Assembly: GCA_033725935.1 (NCBI GenBank)
Contig: MU867104.1
Location: 62,001 to 126,000 of the forward strand
Direction of reading: 5' to 3'
DNA from: Cladorrhinum sp. PSN259
Lineage: Eukaryota; Ascomycota; Sordariomycetes; Sordariales; Podosporaceae
Length of the DNA stretch: 64,000 bases
Below the pieces are notes generated by a model. The model saw nothing but the letters and a program-made list of their open reading frames with translations. It had not been told where the DNA came from and searched no databases. The translations under genes and the position numbers were made by a program. This document shows positions 1 to 11,559 of the stretch, piece by piece; within the stretch, counting starts at the first letter, position 1; every line of letters begins with the position of its first letter.

Positions 1-1329
1 GCAGTTGGGAATAGGTGGGAATAGCTGCGTCGTAGAACCCATATAGCTGTATAGACATAACCTGACGGTATTCTCTTTGTAGATATAGCTTTTCTTCTAT
101 TTGATACCTGATATATACTCTTTTCAATATATCTGACGATATTAGTGAGCGCAGTTATCTTTATTAATATTGATATTAATAGTGTTAATGTCTTGGGAAT
201 ATTTACCATATATAACCCTAAGAAAAAGGACTAGTGCACGAATATCAAAAGGTCTAGTGCACGCCTATCAATAGCCCTTTTAAAAACAATCAGGCGCTTA
301 AGACCTTAGCAAAGACATCTGGTCAATAAAGGCTATTAGAAAGTGTTTCTAAGGCCTTTTAATCCCAATGAAGCTCTCTTTAGTTGGGCGATATACGCGA
401 TATCGGCGTTTCAGTTCCACGAAGTTATCATATTATAACCCTTAAATTTAAATTAGCCTCAGCGACCCTCGGCCTCACGTAGGACCTATTAGATATCCAG
501 GTCCTTAAAAGAGAAGATTCTAATTCATTATATAGATCTTTAAGGCTAAATACTTAGATCTCTAGGACTAAGCGTTCGGATCTTTAACAGCCGAATATTC
601 GGATCCGAGTCATAAAGAAGTTAAAAGAGCACTCAGAGAAAGCACCTCTGAGATAAGAGAATAATCAAGCATCTTATTTTTCCACTTTGCTCAATTACTA
701 AAAGAATGCTTCTATCTAATAAGGCTGAGTTCGTTTACATAAGCCGTTCGAATCGGTCTTCGCCTGCTTTCTTATCGCCGGGCTTGTCGTATATCTTCCG
801 GATCTCCTCTTCGAATTTCGACATTCCTATATCGAAGAACTCTTAAGTTAGGGGCTTCCGTTCGTCTTGTAAGCGGCGGATATGCCATTGTCGTCCAAAT
901 AGGTTTTTTTGAGGGGAATTTCGACCTCAGACCAAAATCACAGCAGGACTGCTTTCAGGCAACAAAGCAACAGCAATAAACGCCAAAGCCTTCACCGAGT
1001 TGGATGCGCAACACCTTTATCCGCGACTATCGGCTGCGTTTCGCAAGCCCATTTCCTCACGGCAGCTTCTAGTTGACCAAAGGAAGCTTCTCATTAGCTT
1101 GCACTTATTTTTGCTCTCTCAGCGCCTTCCCAGGAACGGCCGGGTCGGCATCGAGAGCCTTTAACAAGCTTACATAGAGGTGATTGGAGATGCTGGAATA
1201 AGAAAATAACTATATAGTAACTCGCTTCCCAGAACCTTCCTGTGATACGCTTGGAAAAGAAAAATAAATAGGATGAGAGAGAGCAAGTAAAGCAGTAGAC
1301 AAATGTCCTTTAGGCTAAGGAATCGGAAC
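1..1329. other. AT-rich, RIP-like non-coding stretch
   Basis: No open gene is visible. The stretch is rich in TA dinucleotides and stops in all frames, as expected for RIP-mutated DNA. A 23-nt imperfect tandem duplication lies at 226-271. On the minus strand around 715-880 a short run of readable codons (containing FEEEIRKIYDKPGDKK) suggests an old coding remnant that I cannot identify. Confidence 0.5.
226..271 (+). repeat. Two-copy 23-nt tandem repeat
   Basis: Units at 226-248 and 249-271 differ at 3 of 23 positions and share the core CTAGTGCACG with an ATCAA end. The repeat sits inside the AT-rich, RIP-like region. Its function is unknown. Confidence 0.6.
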
Positions 1330-2382
1330 TAACCCTTCGACTTCTCGCCCTAAGATAGCAGTAAGTTTGTTCATGCTAGTAAGCGTCTCGGGATGCTCCT
1401 TGCCCAATAACTTCTCCCTTAGCTATAACGCCTGCCGATATATGTACTCGGCCTCTTTATATTTCCTTAAATGGCGAAAGCTTTTGCTTACTTTAGATAT
1501 AAGATCTGGTATCGCTTTCTCGTTATCTGTCCCCTTCCGCGGCTAAAGAGTATATTGTGTATTAGGATGGTACCTTATCCCCTCTTCTCGGTTTTTGTAT
1601 TCGGGCTAAGGAAATATATCCGTAAGCCGTTCTGATACTTTGGCGGTCTATTCCTTTCGCTCTCCGTTTCGATTTAACTAGCTTAATATAAATATATAAA
1701 TTAACCGATGGATATTATAGGTATCTGAGTCATTCCGTTAGGAGATAAATATATATGCTTTTAAGGTCCCGATTGCTTTAATAGTCTTTAGCCTTTCCGT
1801 TGGCGGCAATAAAGAGTATGGAATATCTTTCTTAGCTAGGAAGTATATAAATCTGAGGTAGTTAGCCGCTAGTAGGTCGCGATTTAAGATTTGCTGAAAC
1901 AAAATTAGCTAAGTTGTGGCGACGGCATTTTGAACGTTCTTATATCGGTATCGGTCCTTAAATTCTTTACTTAATTGCTTAATTATTTCTTTATTATTAG
2001 ACTTATATAGCTTAGGGTATTCCGTAATCGAGATCTGTTTTTTGGCCGTATAAGTAAACGCCTGTTGTATCGTTAGAGGGAGGTTGGCAAGAAAGTTTAG
2101 TAGCGCGTTATTGTTTCGAGTATTCACTTATTTAGTCTGCTTTTAGGTCTTTTTGTAATATTTTGAGAGCCTTGTGTGTCTATTTATTTCTTTAACTGAG
2201 ATAATACGACTTTCAGACTCGATAAGCCTTAATCTAAGTTCGTGGTTTCGGGTTGTGAAAAGAATAGATCCTTTCGGGCTGAATGCAAGATAGTCGGCAA
2301 GGGCGGTATCGCCGAAGAGTAGCTTTATATCTTTGGCGTTACCGATGATCAATAATAAGTTACCTATACTCTCGCGGCTCAA
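1330..2382 (-). pseudogene. Decayed NB-ARC/TPR NLR gene
   Basis: Read on the minus strand, 2382-2143 encodes a nucleotide-binding-domain piece with a kinase-2-like run (NLLLIIGNAKDIKLLFG) and a resistance-type GSILFTTRN motif. The piece at 2127-1909 continues as the helical part (LLNFLANLPLTIQQAF, later SKEFKDRYRYKNVQN). The stretch 1500-1330 reads as a kinesin-light-chain-like TPR unit (YKEAEYIYRQAL, then a TAG stop, then LGKEHPETLTSMNKL). This order, NB-ARC then TPR, is that of fungal STAND/NLR proteins. Frames are broken by many stops; the TAG inside the TPR sits where CAG or a similar codon would be expected, a RIP-type C-to-T change. The gene is clearly dead. The exact ends cannot be set. 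Confidence 0.7.
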
Positions 2383-2629
2383 GTGATATAGCTCAGGTCA
2401 AACCCCAGGTTTTCTTCAAGTTGTGATGAGATGCAACACGCTGATCCGTCAATCCCTTGCATTTGCATTGCATTTTAGTCTTGCAGGACCGATTGCCTGC
2501 GTATCCGTTCGTAGATCCCGCAACCGGAGTCCTCACCTGTGACAGCTGAATCCCTCTGCGGTAAGTTCCAGCCGTCCCACAGCATCACGGCGCCGCTAAC
2601 CTGCCTACAACAACCAGAAATACCGCCGC

Positions 2630-3275
2630 TGCCGTTTGCGATCATCCGTTTCTCGCGCGATCGAACCCGATTTCGCCGACAGGGTGATATCCTCGAGCGA
2701 ATCGACAAACGATACCCCGAGCCGGCCTCGATGGTGTCGGCAAGTCACAACTGGTCATCCGATACGCTCACCAGGGCGCCGAGCAAGAGGCTGCCAAAGA
2801 GGTGTTCTGGGTCGACGCTGGCATGCAAACGCGCGTTGAGGAAAGGATCAGAGCGATTCCTGACGTCGTCAAGCTGGCTGGCCGGAACCAACTCTAGACC
2901 AACATCCAACAGCTCGGCTGCCCGATGAGTTAAACGCTAGATGGGCCATGATCCTCGACGGTGCGGATAACCGTGATATATTCTATGACACGATTAGCGA
3001 CGATGCGCACAACGGACAGCCACGTACGAAATACCTCCCACACATTTTGTCCTCCTGCGGCCGACCTCCTGTCGCTCGTGAGCTTTTTCGATCGGACGAC
3101 GGTGGACGGGATGCACGCCACCACTGTGGCTTCGAACAACTGGCTCACATTTGGATCGTCCACGTCAAATGGCACCCACTGGTCGCAGCTTGCTGGATTA
3201 CCCCGGGTGACAAGGCGTCTCTCGGTGGGCTCTGAAATTTTATACCGCCAAGTGAATACCAATAAAAGGTTCTGA
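2630..3275 (+). pseudogene. Second NB-ARC relic with intact Walker A
   Basis: The plus strand carries pieces of another fungal NB-ARC domain in three frames. First is a lead-in (GDILERIDKRYPEPAS, about 2682-2730). Then comes a Walker A loop, GLDGVGKSQLV, from 2724, continuing as VIRYAHQGAEQEAAKEVFWVDAG. The kinase-2 motif RWAMILDGADNRD follows from about 2939. Frameshifts and stops (for example the TAG after AGRNQL) separate the parts. Unlike the neighbouring relic it is GC-rich, so it was broken by indels rather than heavy RIP. It points away from the minus-strand relic at 1330-2382, so the two were head to head. Confidence 0.6.
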
Positions 3276-4743
3276 CGATGGGTGGAGACGTGGGGTCGGG
3301 CAACGGCAGGAGCATCATAGTTTGGCCGGTTCGAAGATGGTGTGGCGATGCTGAGGGATTCCTGCCCCATCATTAGAGATGAGGCAGGGCTTGTGCAGCT
3401 GTCGACTGTCGACGAAGAGGTAATTGGAAATGTTTTGGGAAGCTGGAGACGTTCAAGCAGCAGCACACAAGGGATTGAGTGGGTGGCGGCGTCATTCCCA
3501 ACGTGACAGTACTGTACAGTAATCTTGATGGAGGAAACTTCTCAGTCTTGGAGTCCTTGGCGCAAGTACTGTATCCCATACATGCTGTCGTCCTTGGCGT
3601 CCATAGCCAAATGGAGTCGCTGTAGCAAGAGACAAGTTTCATTGTTCCATTTACTGTATAAAGGATCCAGAAAGCTTTATCCTGATTACATTTTTCTGAT
3701 GTTACGCATTATGCAATTCGCGCATTGTGTCAAATGGTAGAAAAGTCGAATGGTAGAAAGACTGTGTGGCTGAAGGATGGCTATCCTATTTTATCCGGTA
3801 TTGGCATTTCTGGGGTCTTGCCAGGACCTCCCTCCAGGGCCATGGATCCATAGACCAGGTCCCTCTTCCACAGATAACCAATACAGAATTTATTCATGGG
3901 CACCCTTTTGACAGATTGTCTCTCTATATAAATTTGATTGGAAACACTTCGTTGGCCCGTTTCCGGCATTTGCCCTGATGACGCACGTTGCAGAGCCGCA
4001 GCACCTTTGCAGTGCCAAAAGCAGCTAGTGCACCCTTCCGCTAGCTATTTCTGGCTGACATGTATTTGGTATGGAGTAGGCAGTCACGCACTGTGTCAGC
4101 CATACCCGGTCCCTGCCGCGCGTGTTCCTCTCGTCATCACCGCCCGCGTGGCTTCGCTCGCCGCTCTTCTCGACGTGGTAGCCGCATCCTCGAGCGATTG
4201 CATGGCTTCGCGAACTTTCGCGCTCGGTTTCGGGACGCGGCTCGGTCTTTTCGGCGAGGGTGGTTGGTCGGCCACCTCGACCACGATTTGGGACTCGGCA
4301 GTGCCGCTCGATTTTCCCAAAAGGTTAATCTCAATTGAAATGGCAATTATCGCTCAAAAATGATAATCTTTCACGTTCCCCTTGATTGCTTGCAATTGAA
4401 CTTGTTCACAAAATGAGAATTATTTGCATGACCCCCCGATAAAAAACTCAGGGTGCCCGCGGATCAAGAATGGGGTACCCCCCGATCAGTTGCCAATTTT
4501 TATCAATGCTCCGTATCTCTCTCATTTGTGGCAGTCAAGTGGAGGGAAGACTGATGGGTAAGTTGCCTCTCTCAAGGTCTATAAACGAGAGAATTGAATC
4601 GAACTGTTTTTGTAGTGGTTTTCTTGCTCACATCCTCCCCTTTAACCCCGGTTGCCCGAAACCCGCCTTCTAAACAAAAAATGTCACCATTCCAGCCCAC
4701 CAAGCTGATCTAAATCACCCCGACAGCAAACTCACAACACCAC
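3276..4743. other. Intergenic, no convincing gene
   Basis: Only short overlapping frames are seen. A GC-rich patch at 4090-4320 is open on both strands; the minus frame is rich in K, R, S and A, but there is no recognisable domain and no start or splice context. I see nothing else. Confidence 0.4.
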
Positions 4744-5244
4744 CTAAACCTGGTTGAACTCGGTCGCAAAGCTCGACGGGCCCGTGTATTTTTGGTACCC
4801 GTCGACCACGGGCCAGTCCGCCGCCGGGGAGACGTGGCTATAGGTAAAAGCGGAGCCGACCACGCGCATGTCGACGATGGCGATACGCTTGTCGGCCTGC
4901 GGGAGCCCGTTGACGCGGATGTTGATGGCCGTGTTGTTGGTGGTCCAGAAGCCCGAGGCCGTGGGGAACGTCTTGACGCCAGTCCGCGTGTGCGTCGCCG
5001 TGATGACGGCGCCGTCGGGAATCGATGTCACGGTGGCGGCATAGCTATCCAGGCAAGTTGTCAAGATTTTGATTGATGGGGGGTGATGGGGAGACGCTTA
5101 CACGCATTGGTCGGGCGGTCCAGAGCACGAGGCAGAGAAGCCGTTGACCTGGAAGGAAGTGGCCTGGCGGGCCTCGACGGGAGAGGCGGATGACAGGGTC
5201 GCAAAGGTGGTTGCGATGCCAGCGAGAACGACAGAGTACTTCAT
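4744..5244 (-). CDS. Small secreted protein (effector-like)
   Basis: Two exons, 5244-5102 and 5044-4744, joined across a 57-nt GTAAGC...TAG intron, give a protein of 147 residues. The start is the first ATG (MKYSVVLAGIATTFATLSSASP), which begins a clean signal peptide of about 20 residues. The mature part has the two cysteines of CSGPPDQC and then a beta-rich stretch (YAATVTSIPDG to the C-terminal TEFNQV). There is no membrane segment. It resembles the many small extracellular proteins of Pezizomycotina that have no assigned function. A TATAAAG box lies about 110 nt upstream. I recognise no enzyme motif; an effector or antimicrobial role is only inference. Confidence 0.75.
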
Positions 5245-5351
5245 GGTGACAGTAGGTTGTGCTTGGTCTCGATGTGAGGTGATGGGTGAGGCAAGTGGTT
5301 GAGTTGCTGTGTGACATAGAGATTTGAACTGAATGTGAGGGGCCGTGGCAT

Positions 5352-5358
5352 CTTTATA
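5352..5358 (-). promoter_or_regulatory. TATA box of the small secreted protein
   Basis: TATAAAG on the minus strand, about 108 nt before the ATG at 5244, a normal spacing for a fungal core promoter. Confidence 0.45.
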
Positions 5359-6276
5359 ATTACGGTAGGTAGTTCTCCCTATCACCTTCAAACACGTTGT
5401 CCCTATCGACTCAGCCTTTCGCTGAGGCTTTTCAACCACATACAAGATCACGCATCCACACAGCAGTCTGTAGCAGATTTACGTAAAACACTCGGAAACC
5501 ACATCGGACTCGGGCGCACGACCCAATTATGATCCTCCATCGGCCTTTTACGAAGCCTGGAAGTAAGCTGACAGTCCCATGACGTTCTTGAAACCGGCGA
5601 ACCAAATACGTGCAGTGTTTGGTTGAGCCTCACGCCGTGCTGGGAACAACGGCGCGCAGGTCCGTCAATGTCCTTTCTTGCAATACCCACACTTTTGTCC
5701 TAGATTGGCCCAAACTAATTGTCAAAAGGAGTAACCACTGACCGATAGCTCGGACTGCCCCCGGCGAGAAGTGGACACGCTCGGTGGCACGGGCTGGATC
5801 CTTCTAGGTAGTGATTGCAGGTACCCAAAAGAGCAGATCATAGCTAGCCAGAATTGGCACCAAGGTCACCCAATATGAACTCATCCTGCCTTCACCGTAG
5901 CGGCTGTCGTGGTTTGAGCACTTGGGCCACGGGATCAGACGAACGCTTGCGTAGACAATAGCCCTTGGAAGGCTAAAGAGCAGTGCAAATGCGAGGGATT
6001 AACAGATCAGCAGCGTTTGCTGTAACGGTCTCAAGGTAGTGTATTGCAACTAGCTAGGTCACTCTACGAGTACACTGAACTTGGGGAAGAAAAGGAAAGA
6101 AAGGAAGGAAAAGGGGGATCTTTGGACCAGTGTCTTGGATCGCGGGAGTACATATCGAGAGCATGACTCACAAACTCCACATTGATAGGCTGGTTTGGCT
6201 CTGAGGACATACAAGTATATTCCCGTCACCTTCTTGCAACTTTTCACCCGAGCATTCCAATAACAGCCCATTGTTC
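5359..6276. other. Intergenic, nothing recognised
   Basis: This is the upstream region of the small secreted protein and the 3' flank of the next minus-strand gene. Only short shadow frames are present. Confidence 0.4.
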
Positions 6277-7537
6277 TCAATTCCTCCCAATATACCTCAA
6301 CCCCCCACACGCTCCCCCCTGCAAGAAACTCGCCTGTCCCGCAAATCTATCCTCATCAGCATAATACTCCAGCTCCAACTCCGGTACTTCCTTATTCGTA
6401 CATGTTTTGTTATCCCCATTCGTACCACCCCGAGCAGGTCCAACATAATACCACAACTTACACCCCTCAAGCCAACTCCCCGTCCACTCACTCGCCACAC
6501 ACCCCCCTGGCGCATTATCCACACACAACTGGCAACACACACTAGCATCACGAAACGCCTCCCTCATCAAATCCGAGTTGAAGTTTGGTCCTTGGGTTGT
6601 CCACTTGTGGGTATCCAACTTTGGCTCACGGATAATAGCCACGGCGCGGTCGTCGCGCTGAGATATCAAATTTGTGGGTGCGCATTGGGCTGCATAGTTG
6701 ACGGTGGGTGTAGCAAGTGGGGAACATAAAGTGCTGGTTGGTGAGACGGCAGATCCGAGGTACCAGAATGTGGTGGTTGTGGTGGTGAAGGCGGTGTAGG
6801 TGTATATTACGGGGATGAGGCCGTTGAACAATGAAGTGCTGGTGGAGGTTATAGTTGTTGTTGATGCGAACTACGGGATGTGATGTTAGAATCTCGATCT
6901 GATGAGTGGTAAGATATGCGTAACTTGCCTTGCTTTCTGTTGTGGTGGATGTGTAGAAATCGGCAGTCCCCGTATATGGGAACACGCGCAGCCTTGATAT
7001 ATCCCGTACATACGAAGTCACTGCCGTTGGGAAACTACGAGGCCTCGTAGTTACAAACTGCCCCGGAAAGGGCGTGTACGTCCCGCTGTACCGCGTCACT
7101 GTCGTCTGGGGCAAAATTCCATCACTATTCGCACAAACTGTGGGTGTGAAGCTGATCGTGGCGGGTGTAATCCGGGTATAGGACGTAGAAATGCCGGTGC
7201 CTTCCATAGACACAGTTGAAATGCCGAACGTGGTGAGTGTGGTTGTGACTATCACGGTCTTGATGCCGGGTGGAGTCACTTGGACGGTGGACCATGAAGT
7301 GATGTTGATGTTTCGACTTGCTGTTGGCTCACGGACGATAGCGGTCTCGTCGGGGGGAGCAGGTCTACCCCAGATTGTTGGGATGGGAGTGACGGGCGTG
7401 GGGCCATACGCAACAGATCGCCATGTTGAGATCCCTATTAGGCTGGCGGTGGAGGTTGAGAACCAGGTGGCGATTGTCTGGGTCTGGGCTTGCGCGGTCG
7501 AAAGACCAGCGAGGATGGTCATGATGGATAACTTCAT
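6277..7537 (-). CDS. Ser/Thr-rich secreted protein with Cys-rich tail
   Basis: Exons 7537-6929 and 6870-6277 give 400 residues. The first ATG begins a signal peptide (MKLSIMTILAGLSTAQAQ). The middle is rich in Thr and Ser (repeated TTT and TST runs) and likely O-glycosylated. The C-terminal 100 residues hold a cysteine cluster (VCCQLCVDN, GGCVASEWTG, EGCKLWYY, NKTC, GGACGG) reminiscent of apple/PAN-like extracellular modules. The 58-nt intron has a GC donor, AAG|GCAAGT, a perfect TCTAAC branch and a CCCGTAG acceptor; joining keeps the frame (TTESK then FASTTT). The motif AI[VI]REP occurs twice, near residue 67 and near residue 260. A cell-wall or extracellular role is likely. The exact function is unknown. 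Confidence 0.7.
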
Positions 7538-7890
7538 CTTGAAGTTCAGACAAGCGTTTTGTGATTAGATAATTGCCTGCAGGGAAGCTAGAGACTGGGG
7601 TTGGGGGCTCAGTCATGAGGAGATGTAAACTCGGACATGGCTGAGATATTAGCCGACCTCTGAGTACGAGATCAACTTTACCCGCCCATTATCGTAAACA
7701 ACATAACCCCAACCTAATTTAAATATATACTGTTACATTCTATTTTGGAAAATTGAAATGCTATTCTGTTACTGTTACAGTCAGTCTCTCCCCGCATACT
7801 GACTCACAAACGGCATCTTCCCAATCCACCTCCCCTTCATATTCTTATCCCCATCCTCCAACGCATTAACCAACCACCTCGCCAGCGCCC
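7538..7890. other. Upstream region, no gene
   Basis: AT-richer flank of the secreted-protein gene. I see no supported feature. Confidence 0.4.
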
Positions 7891-8160
7891 CCCTTCTACG
7901 ACAGCGACCGCCCGTTCTCTCCCACAAAGCCCTCAAACGCTAAGGAGATGGGATGAAAATACACGTAGAAGTCCTCGGCGTGCAAAGAGAGAGTGTCGTC
8001 TTCCCCCACGTTGGCCAGGTTCAAGTTCCGTTGTGAATGCCACACAGCATCTCGTTGTGATTACCCATCCAGCTCCCCTGGCGCAAAGGAATCGCGCGGC
8101 TCATGGACCAGGCTCCGGCCGGCATTGTTCAGCACGGCGTTGATGTGGCTCATCTAGTCC
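7890..8160 (-). pseudogene. Unidentified coding relic
   Basis: Minus-strand codons read well in shifting frames: SHINAVLNNAGRSLVHE (about 8155-8105), then GSWMGNHNEMLCGIHNGT, then after a frame change NLANVGEDDTLSLHAEDF and onward to about 7900, where a TAG stops it. The codon quality and the shifts look like a broken gene. I cannot name the family: LNNAG recalls short-chain dehydrogenases, but the rest does not support that. Confidence 0.35.
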
Positions 8161-9298
8161 CTGTGTACGCAGTAACATCGACGGCTTACCACGCACCCAG
8201 CTGTTGGGAACCAGCAAATCGGAAGCCGCGGGAGACGGTAGTCGCGCCGACATGCATCCGTATCTTTGGCGTTGCTCTCGGCTCGTGCTCGCGTTTGGTT
8301 CGTTCCGTTTTTGCTCGGACTCGCGCTCGCTTATTCATACATTTACTAGGACCTGGGGACGGGCCGATAAGTTACTGTGTTACCATCTAGAACGTCCGCA
8401 TACGATAATTATGCTACAGCTTAATACTCGATGGTTTGCCCATCTTCCTCGACTGCCTGCCATCCGGCTGCAGCCAAACAAGCATCGCTCCCAGACACAT
8501 TCTCTCTTTCGCGAGACTCTCCACCTTGTCAGAATGTCTCGACTCAGCTCCGACGATAGCTTCCATTTTGAGCTGTCTGATCTGAACCCGAGGTCCGGAC
8601 AAGAAGGTAGATGAAGTTGCTGTAATTTTCACTCGATATGACGGTATCATATGCGCCAATTACGGACAAGGCGCTGCTGCTATTCAGTAAAATAAGAAAC
8701 ATCACCAATAATATTTAAAATGAAACAGCGTTTCGTACGCCGGGAAAAAATGTTCCGACTTTGAGCACAGCTTATTTAGTGTGGATACTTCCTTCCTGGC
8801 TCTTCTCAGGATACTCAGAGTTCGCTGTGAGGGCGAGAGAGAGCGCCTAGAGCCTTCCGTTCGCCCCTGCTGAGACAGTTATTTGTCAGCTCGGAGAACA
8901 TTCTTGTCCCTTTTCAAATTCTACCTAATCATCTCTTGCCAGAATCACCATCTTTGCTATGCCCAACATCCGGTATCCGTGCCTGAGACACTTGGCTTTC
9001 CAGCACCCCGGAACTCCTTGATCGACGCCCGGAGAAGTCAATATTGTATTATACAAGGCGCCCGGTACGAGAATATAAACCCGATTTCTCTGTGTTTCGA
9101 AATTTGAATAACTGCTAACTCATGAAGCTGCCATAGCCGCCAGTCTTCCAAGGGGAAACTTCTTTAACCCCTTCATTGGAACTCAAGAGTCGCCCAACGG
9201 CACCGCGGACCTCAACGCGGCCAAGGGATCGTGCCATTCGCCGGTATGCTCGCAAACCTAAACACAACTTGTTTTGCCTGCAGCTGACACTCGTGTAG
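8161..9298. other. Gene-poor stretch
   Basis: Only short frames on both strands. No domain, RNA gene or repeat is recognised. Confidence 0.4.
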
Positions 9299-9388
9299 CA
9301 TAGGAAGATTTACAAGGGTTTTCAGAGGCATGGTGTGCCGCACTACACCAACGTGCAGTACCCCATCCCTGTTTGTATTTGCTACTGG
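9299..9388 (+). pseudogene. Possible GH2 beta-galactosidase scrap
   Basis: A 29-codon run contains GVPHYTNVQYPIPVC, close to the PxYTNVxYPxPV signature near the N-terminus of LacZ-type GH2 glycosidases. It is preceded by a TAG that could be an acceptor and stops soon after, with nothing of the rest of the enzyme nearby. I treat it as a fragment; a chance match over so few residues is possible. Confidence 0.3.
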
Positions 9389-10537
9389 CATACTGCAGTT
9401 TGAGTTCGGCGTTCGGGGGTGGTCGCCCTCGGGCGAGTTGGTCCATAACGGGCCAAAAAGCCAGAAGGGCTCTGCGGGCCGTCCTGGCTATCGTGATTGT
9501 CCTAACGGACGGTAATCAACACACCGTTAAACACGATGCAGCCGTGGAGGTAAGGTTTAGCAACGTCGAATGCTTCACAAGAACGCTGACCGATGACAGA
9601 ATCTCCGACTATTTGTTCAAAATGTGAGGTATCTCAAGGCAGGATGGCTCATCCCAATTGCCATCCCGATCGCAATCTCGTTTCCTCCTCTGGTCGGGCA
9701 CGAGATCTTGCATGGTCTGTTATGCGACGACCAGGCGTCCTCACGTCTGCCAGCACATGCCCGGCATGGGTCTGAATGATCATTGATTCCGCAAATCTTG
9801 TCGTTTCCAAGCAGGATTTCCGGGACGGTCTTGACTGCTAAAACCAAATCATTGTGGGGAGTGGAATCGAATTATCCATCACCGAGTCCGGCACGAACAT
9901 ATCAGGGCCAGGGTAATCGTGTTCATTTGTATCTGCGGCAAGAAACTCGACGAGAAGGAGACCTTCGTCACATACGGCCTCATCTTGTTCCATTTAGAGC
10001 CAGGCAACGGCGTAATATGAGTGAGATTAGTCCACAAGTGGCAGGAATGACAGGAATAACACGCAGTCAAAAGATGACATTCGAGTTTCTGTTCTTTAAT
10101 CTCGTTGCAACTCGACCAAAAGGTGATTTGAAGTGCTGGACATAGAAAGCATTGATGGCTTCCGGTACTCGACCGTTTTAATTTTCATCTGTTGCTGCAG
10201 TTTCATTTAAGCGGGGCTAAGGTGCTGTCCGGGCGGGCGTCGGGGAGACATTCGGGGCCCTATGCACCCCAATATCTCAGCACGCTCACCGATATTAGTG
10301 GGTGAGAGTGAAAACAGAGAAGCGGGGCACCTCAGAGTATTGCCTTTCAGCTTCCGGGGGCTCCGGTATTTACATCAAGAAAATTGACTACTATCTCCTA
10401 GAGAGTCCAGAGAGAAAGCATCGTTTGCCGGAACATCTGGGGCGGTGGTTTTAAATAGTAAGTTATCCTACGAACAGTAATAAGAGCGAAGGAGGAATTT
10501 CAATGAATACCTAACAGCTCTCTTCTTTTGTTTTATA
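9389..10537. other. Gene-poor stretch
   Basis: No frame here has a recognisable domain, and the composition is mixed. I see no supported feature. Confidence 0.4.
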
Positions 10538-10916
10538 GTTTCGCTCCGCGGCTGCGTTCGAGAGCCAGTCAACGACCTTCGCAAGCTGCCCCCGCCAAGT
10601 ACAAGAGACGATTTTGCCCCATCGCTACTGGAGCTTGACAGATCAACGGCCACTGTGCCAGATACAGTAAAGGATCTCTCCGGAAAAAACCAGACATGTG
10701 GTCCCGGGACGCCATATGCAACATCTATCTCTTGACAGCATAAGGATTGATTCCAGAGAGCTCTTAGCAGTATCCCTGCGATATATTCGCCGCTGGCAAG
10801 AGTTCCGTCTGGATTTACAGAATGACTTTGACGAGAGGGTCTGGGGAGAGAAGGAGGTGAAGAGAGTCAAGAAGGAAATGGCTGCTAACGGGTTTAAATT
10901 TCGATTTGTTGGTTGA
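10538..10916 (+). pseudogene. Unidentified broken reading frame
   Basis: A pyrimidine-rich tract ending TTTTATAG at about 10538 looks like a 3' splice site. After it, 65 codons are open (LRGCVREPVNDLRKLPPP... up to a TGA at about 10734). A second frame then runs to 10916 (RRWQEFRLDLQNDFDERVW, ending FKFRFVG). No donor/acceptor pair joins the two in frame, so I take this as a relic. No family is recognised. Confidence 0.3.
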
Positions 10917-11559
10917 GTCATCACCGGACGCTAGCTATGATCACAGGGCCGACATCTAGTGCTTGGGCCTCACGAGTGTCGAATCATCATCATGATGAGT
11001 ACCAAGAATACAAGGTAGAAGTCGGTGAAGATGTTCCATAACCCGAGTTTCGTCATGGGTATGAACGGACAAATTACCACTCTCGGCGAAGTCACTTTAG
11101 GGATGATGAGAAAGCTCTTGATGCGGTCAGACAAGAAGTTTGGATTTGTGTTTTATTTTATTCATTTTCGATTGAAAATCCAAATTAGCTATTTAAGCCA
11201 CATTCAGTCCAATCGAGTATCTCCTCATAAGAGGAGCTATGTCAATATAAGCGTTTGAAGAGGAAGTTCTGGTTCTTCTCGTTGCATATCCGGGGTAACA
11301 ACTCCTCAGTGCCACTCAATGCAAAAGCAAAAGCGGCTGGGACTCCCACAATGGAAGGTTTGCGATTGCCCATCCGGGAGAGAAGGAGTTTTTCGCCCTT
11401 GTGCAGCAGTTCCTGCGTCCCGTTCCCTGCTCTTTCCTTTCCTATGCTGTTGGAGGTCTGGTCACGTGGTTGCCAAAAGTTGGACTTTTCCTTTGAGTTC
11501 TTCCCTCCGATCTCTATCTCTTCTCTTACATCCAACCTACCCGGAAATTCCCACCGCAA
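10917..11559. other. Gene-poor stretch
   Basis: No supported gene. The N-terminal half of the mitochondrial carrier pseudogene that follows is not found here. Confidence 0.4.

Noticed and set aside
7890..8160. Short-chain dehydrogenase relic
   Set aside because: Only LNNAG recalls the family; no cofactor motif or catalytic YxxxK is found nearby, so I left it unidentified.
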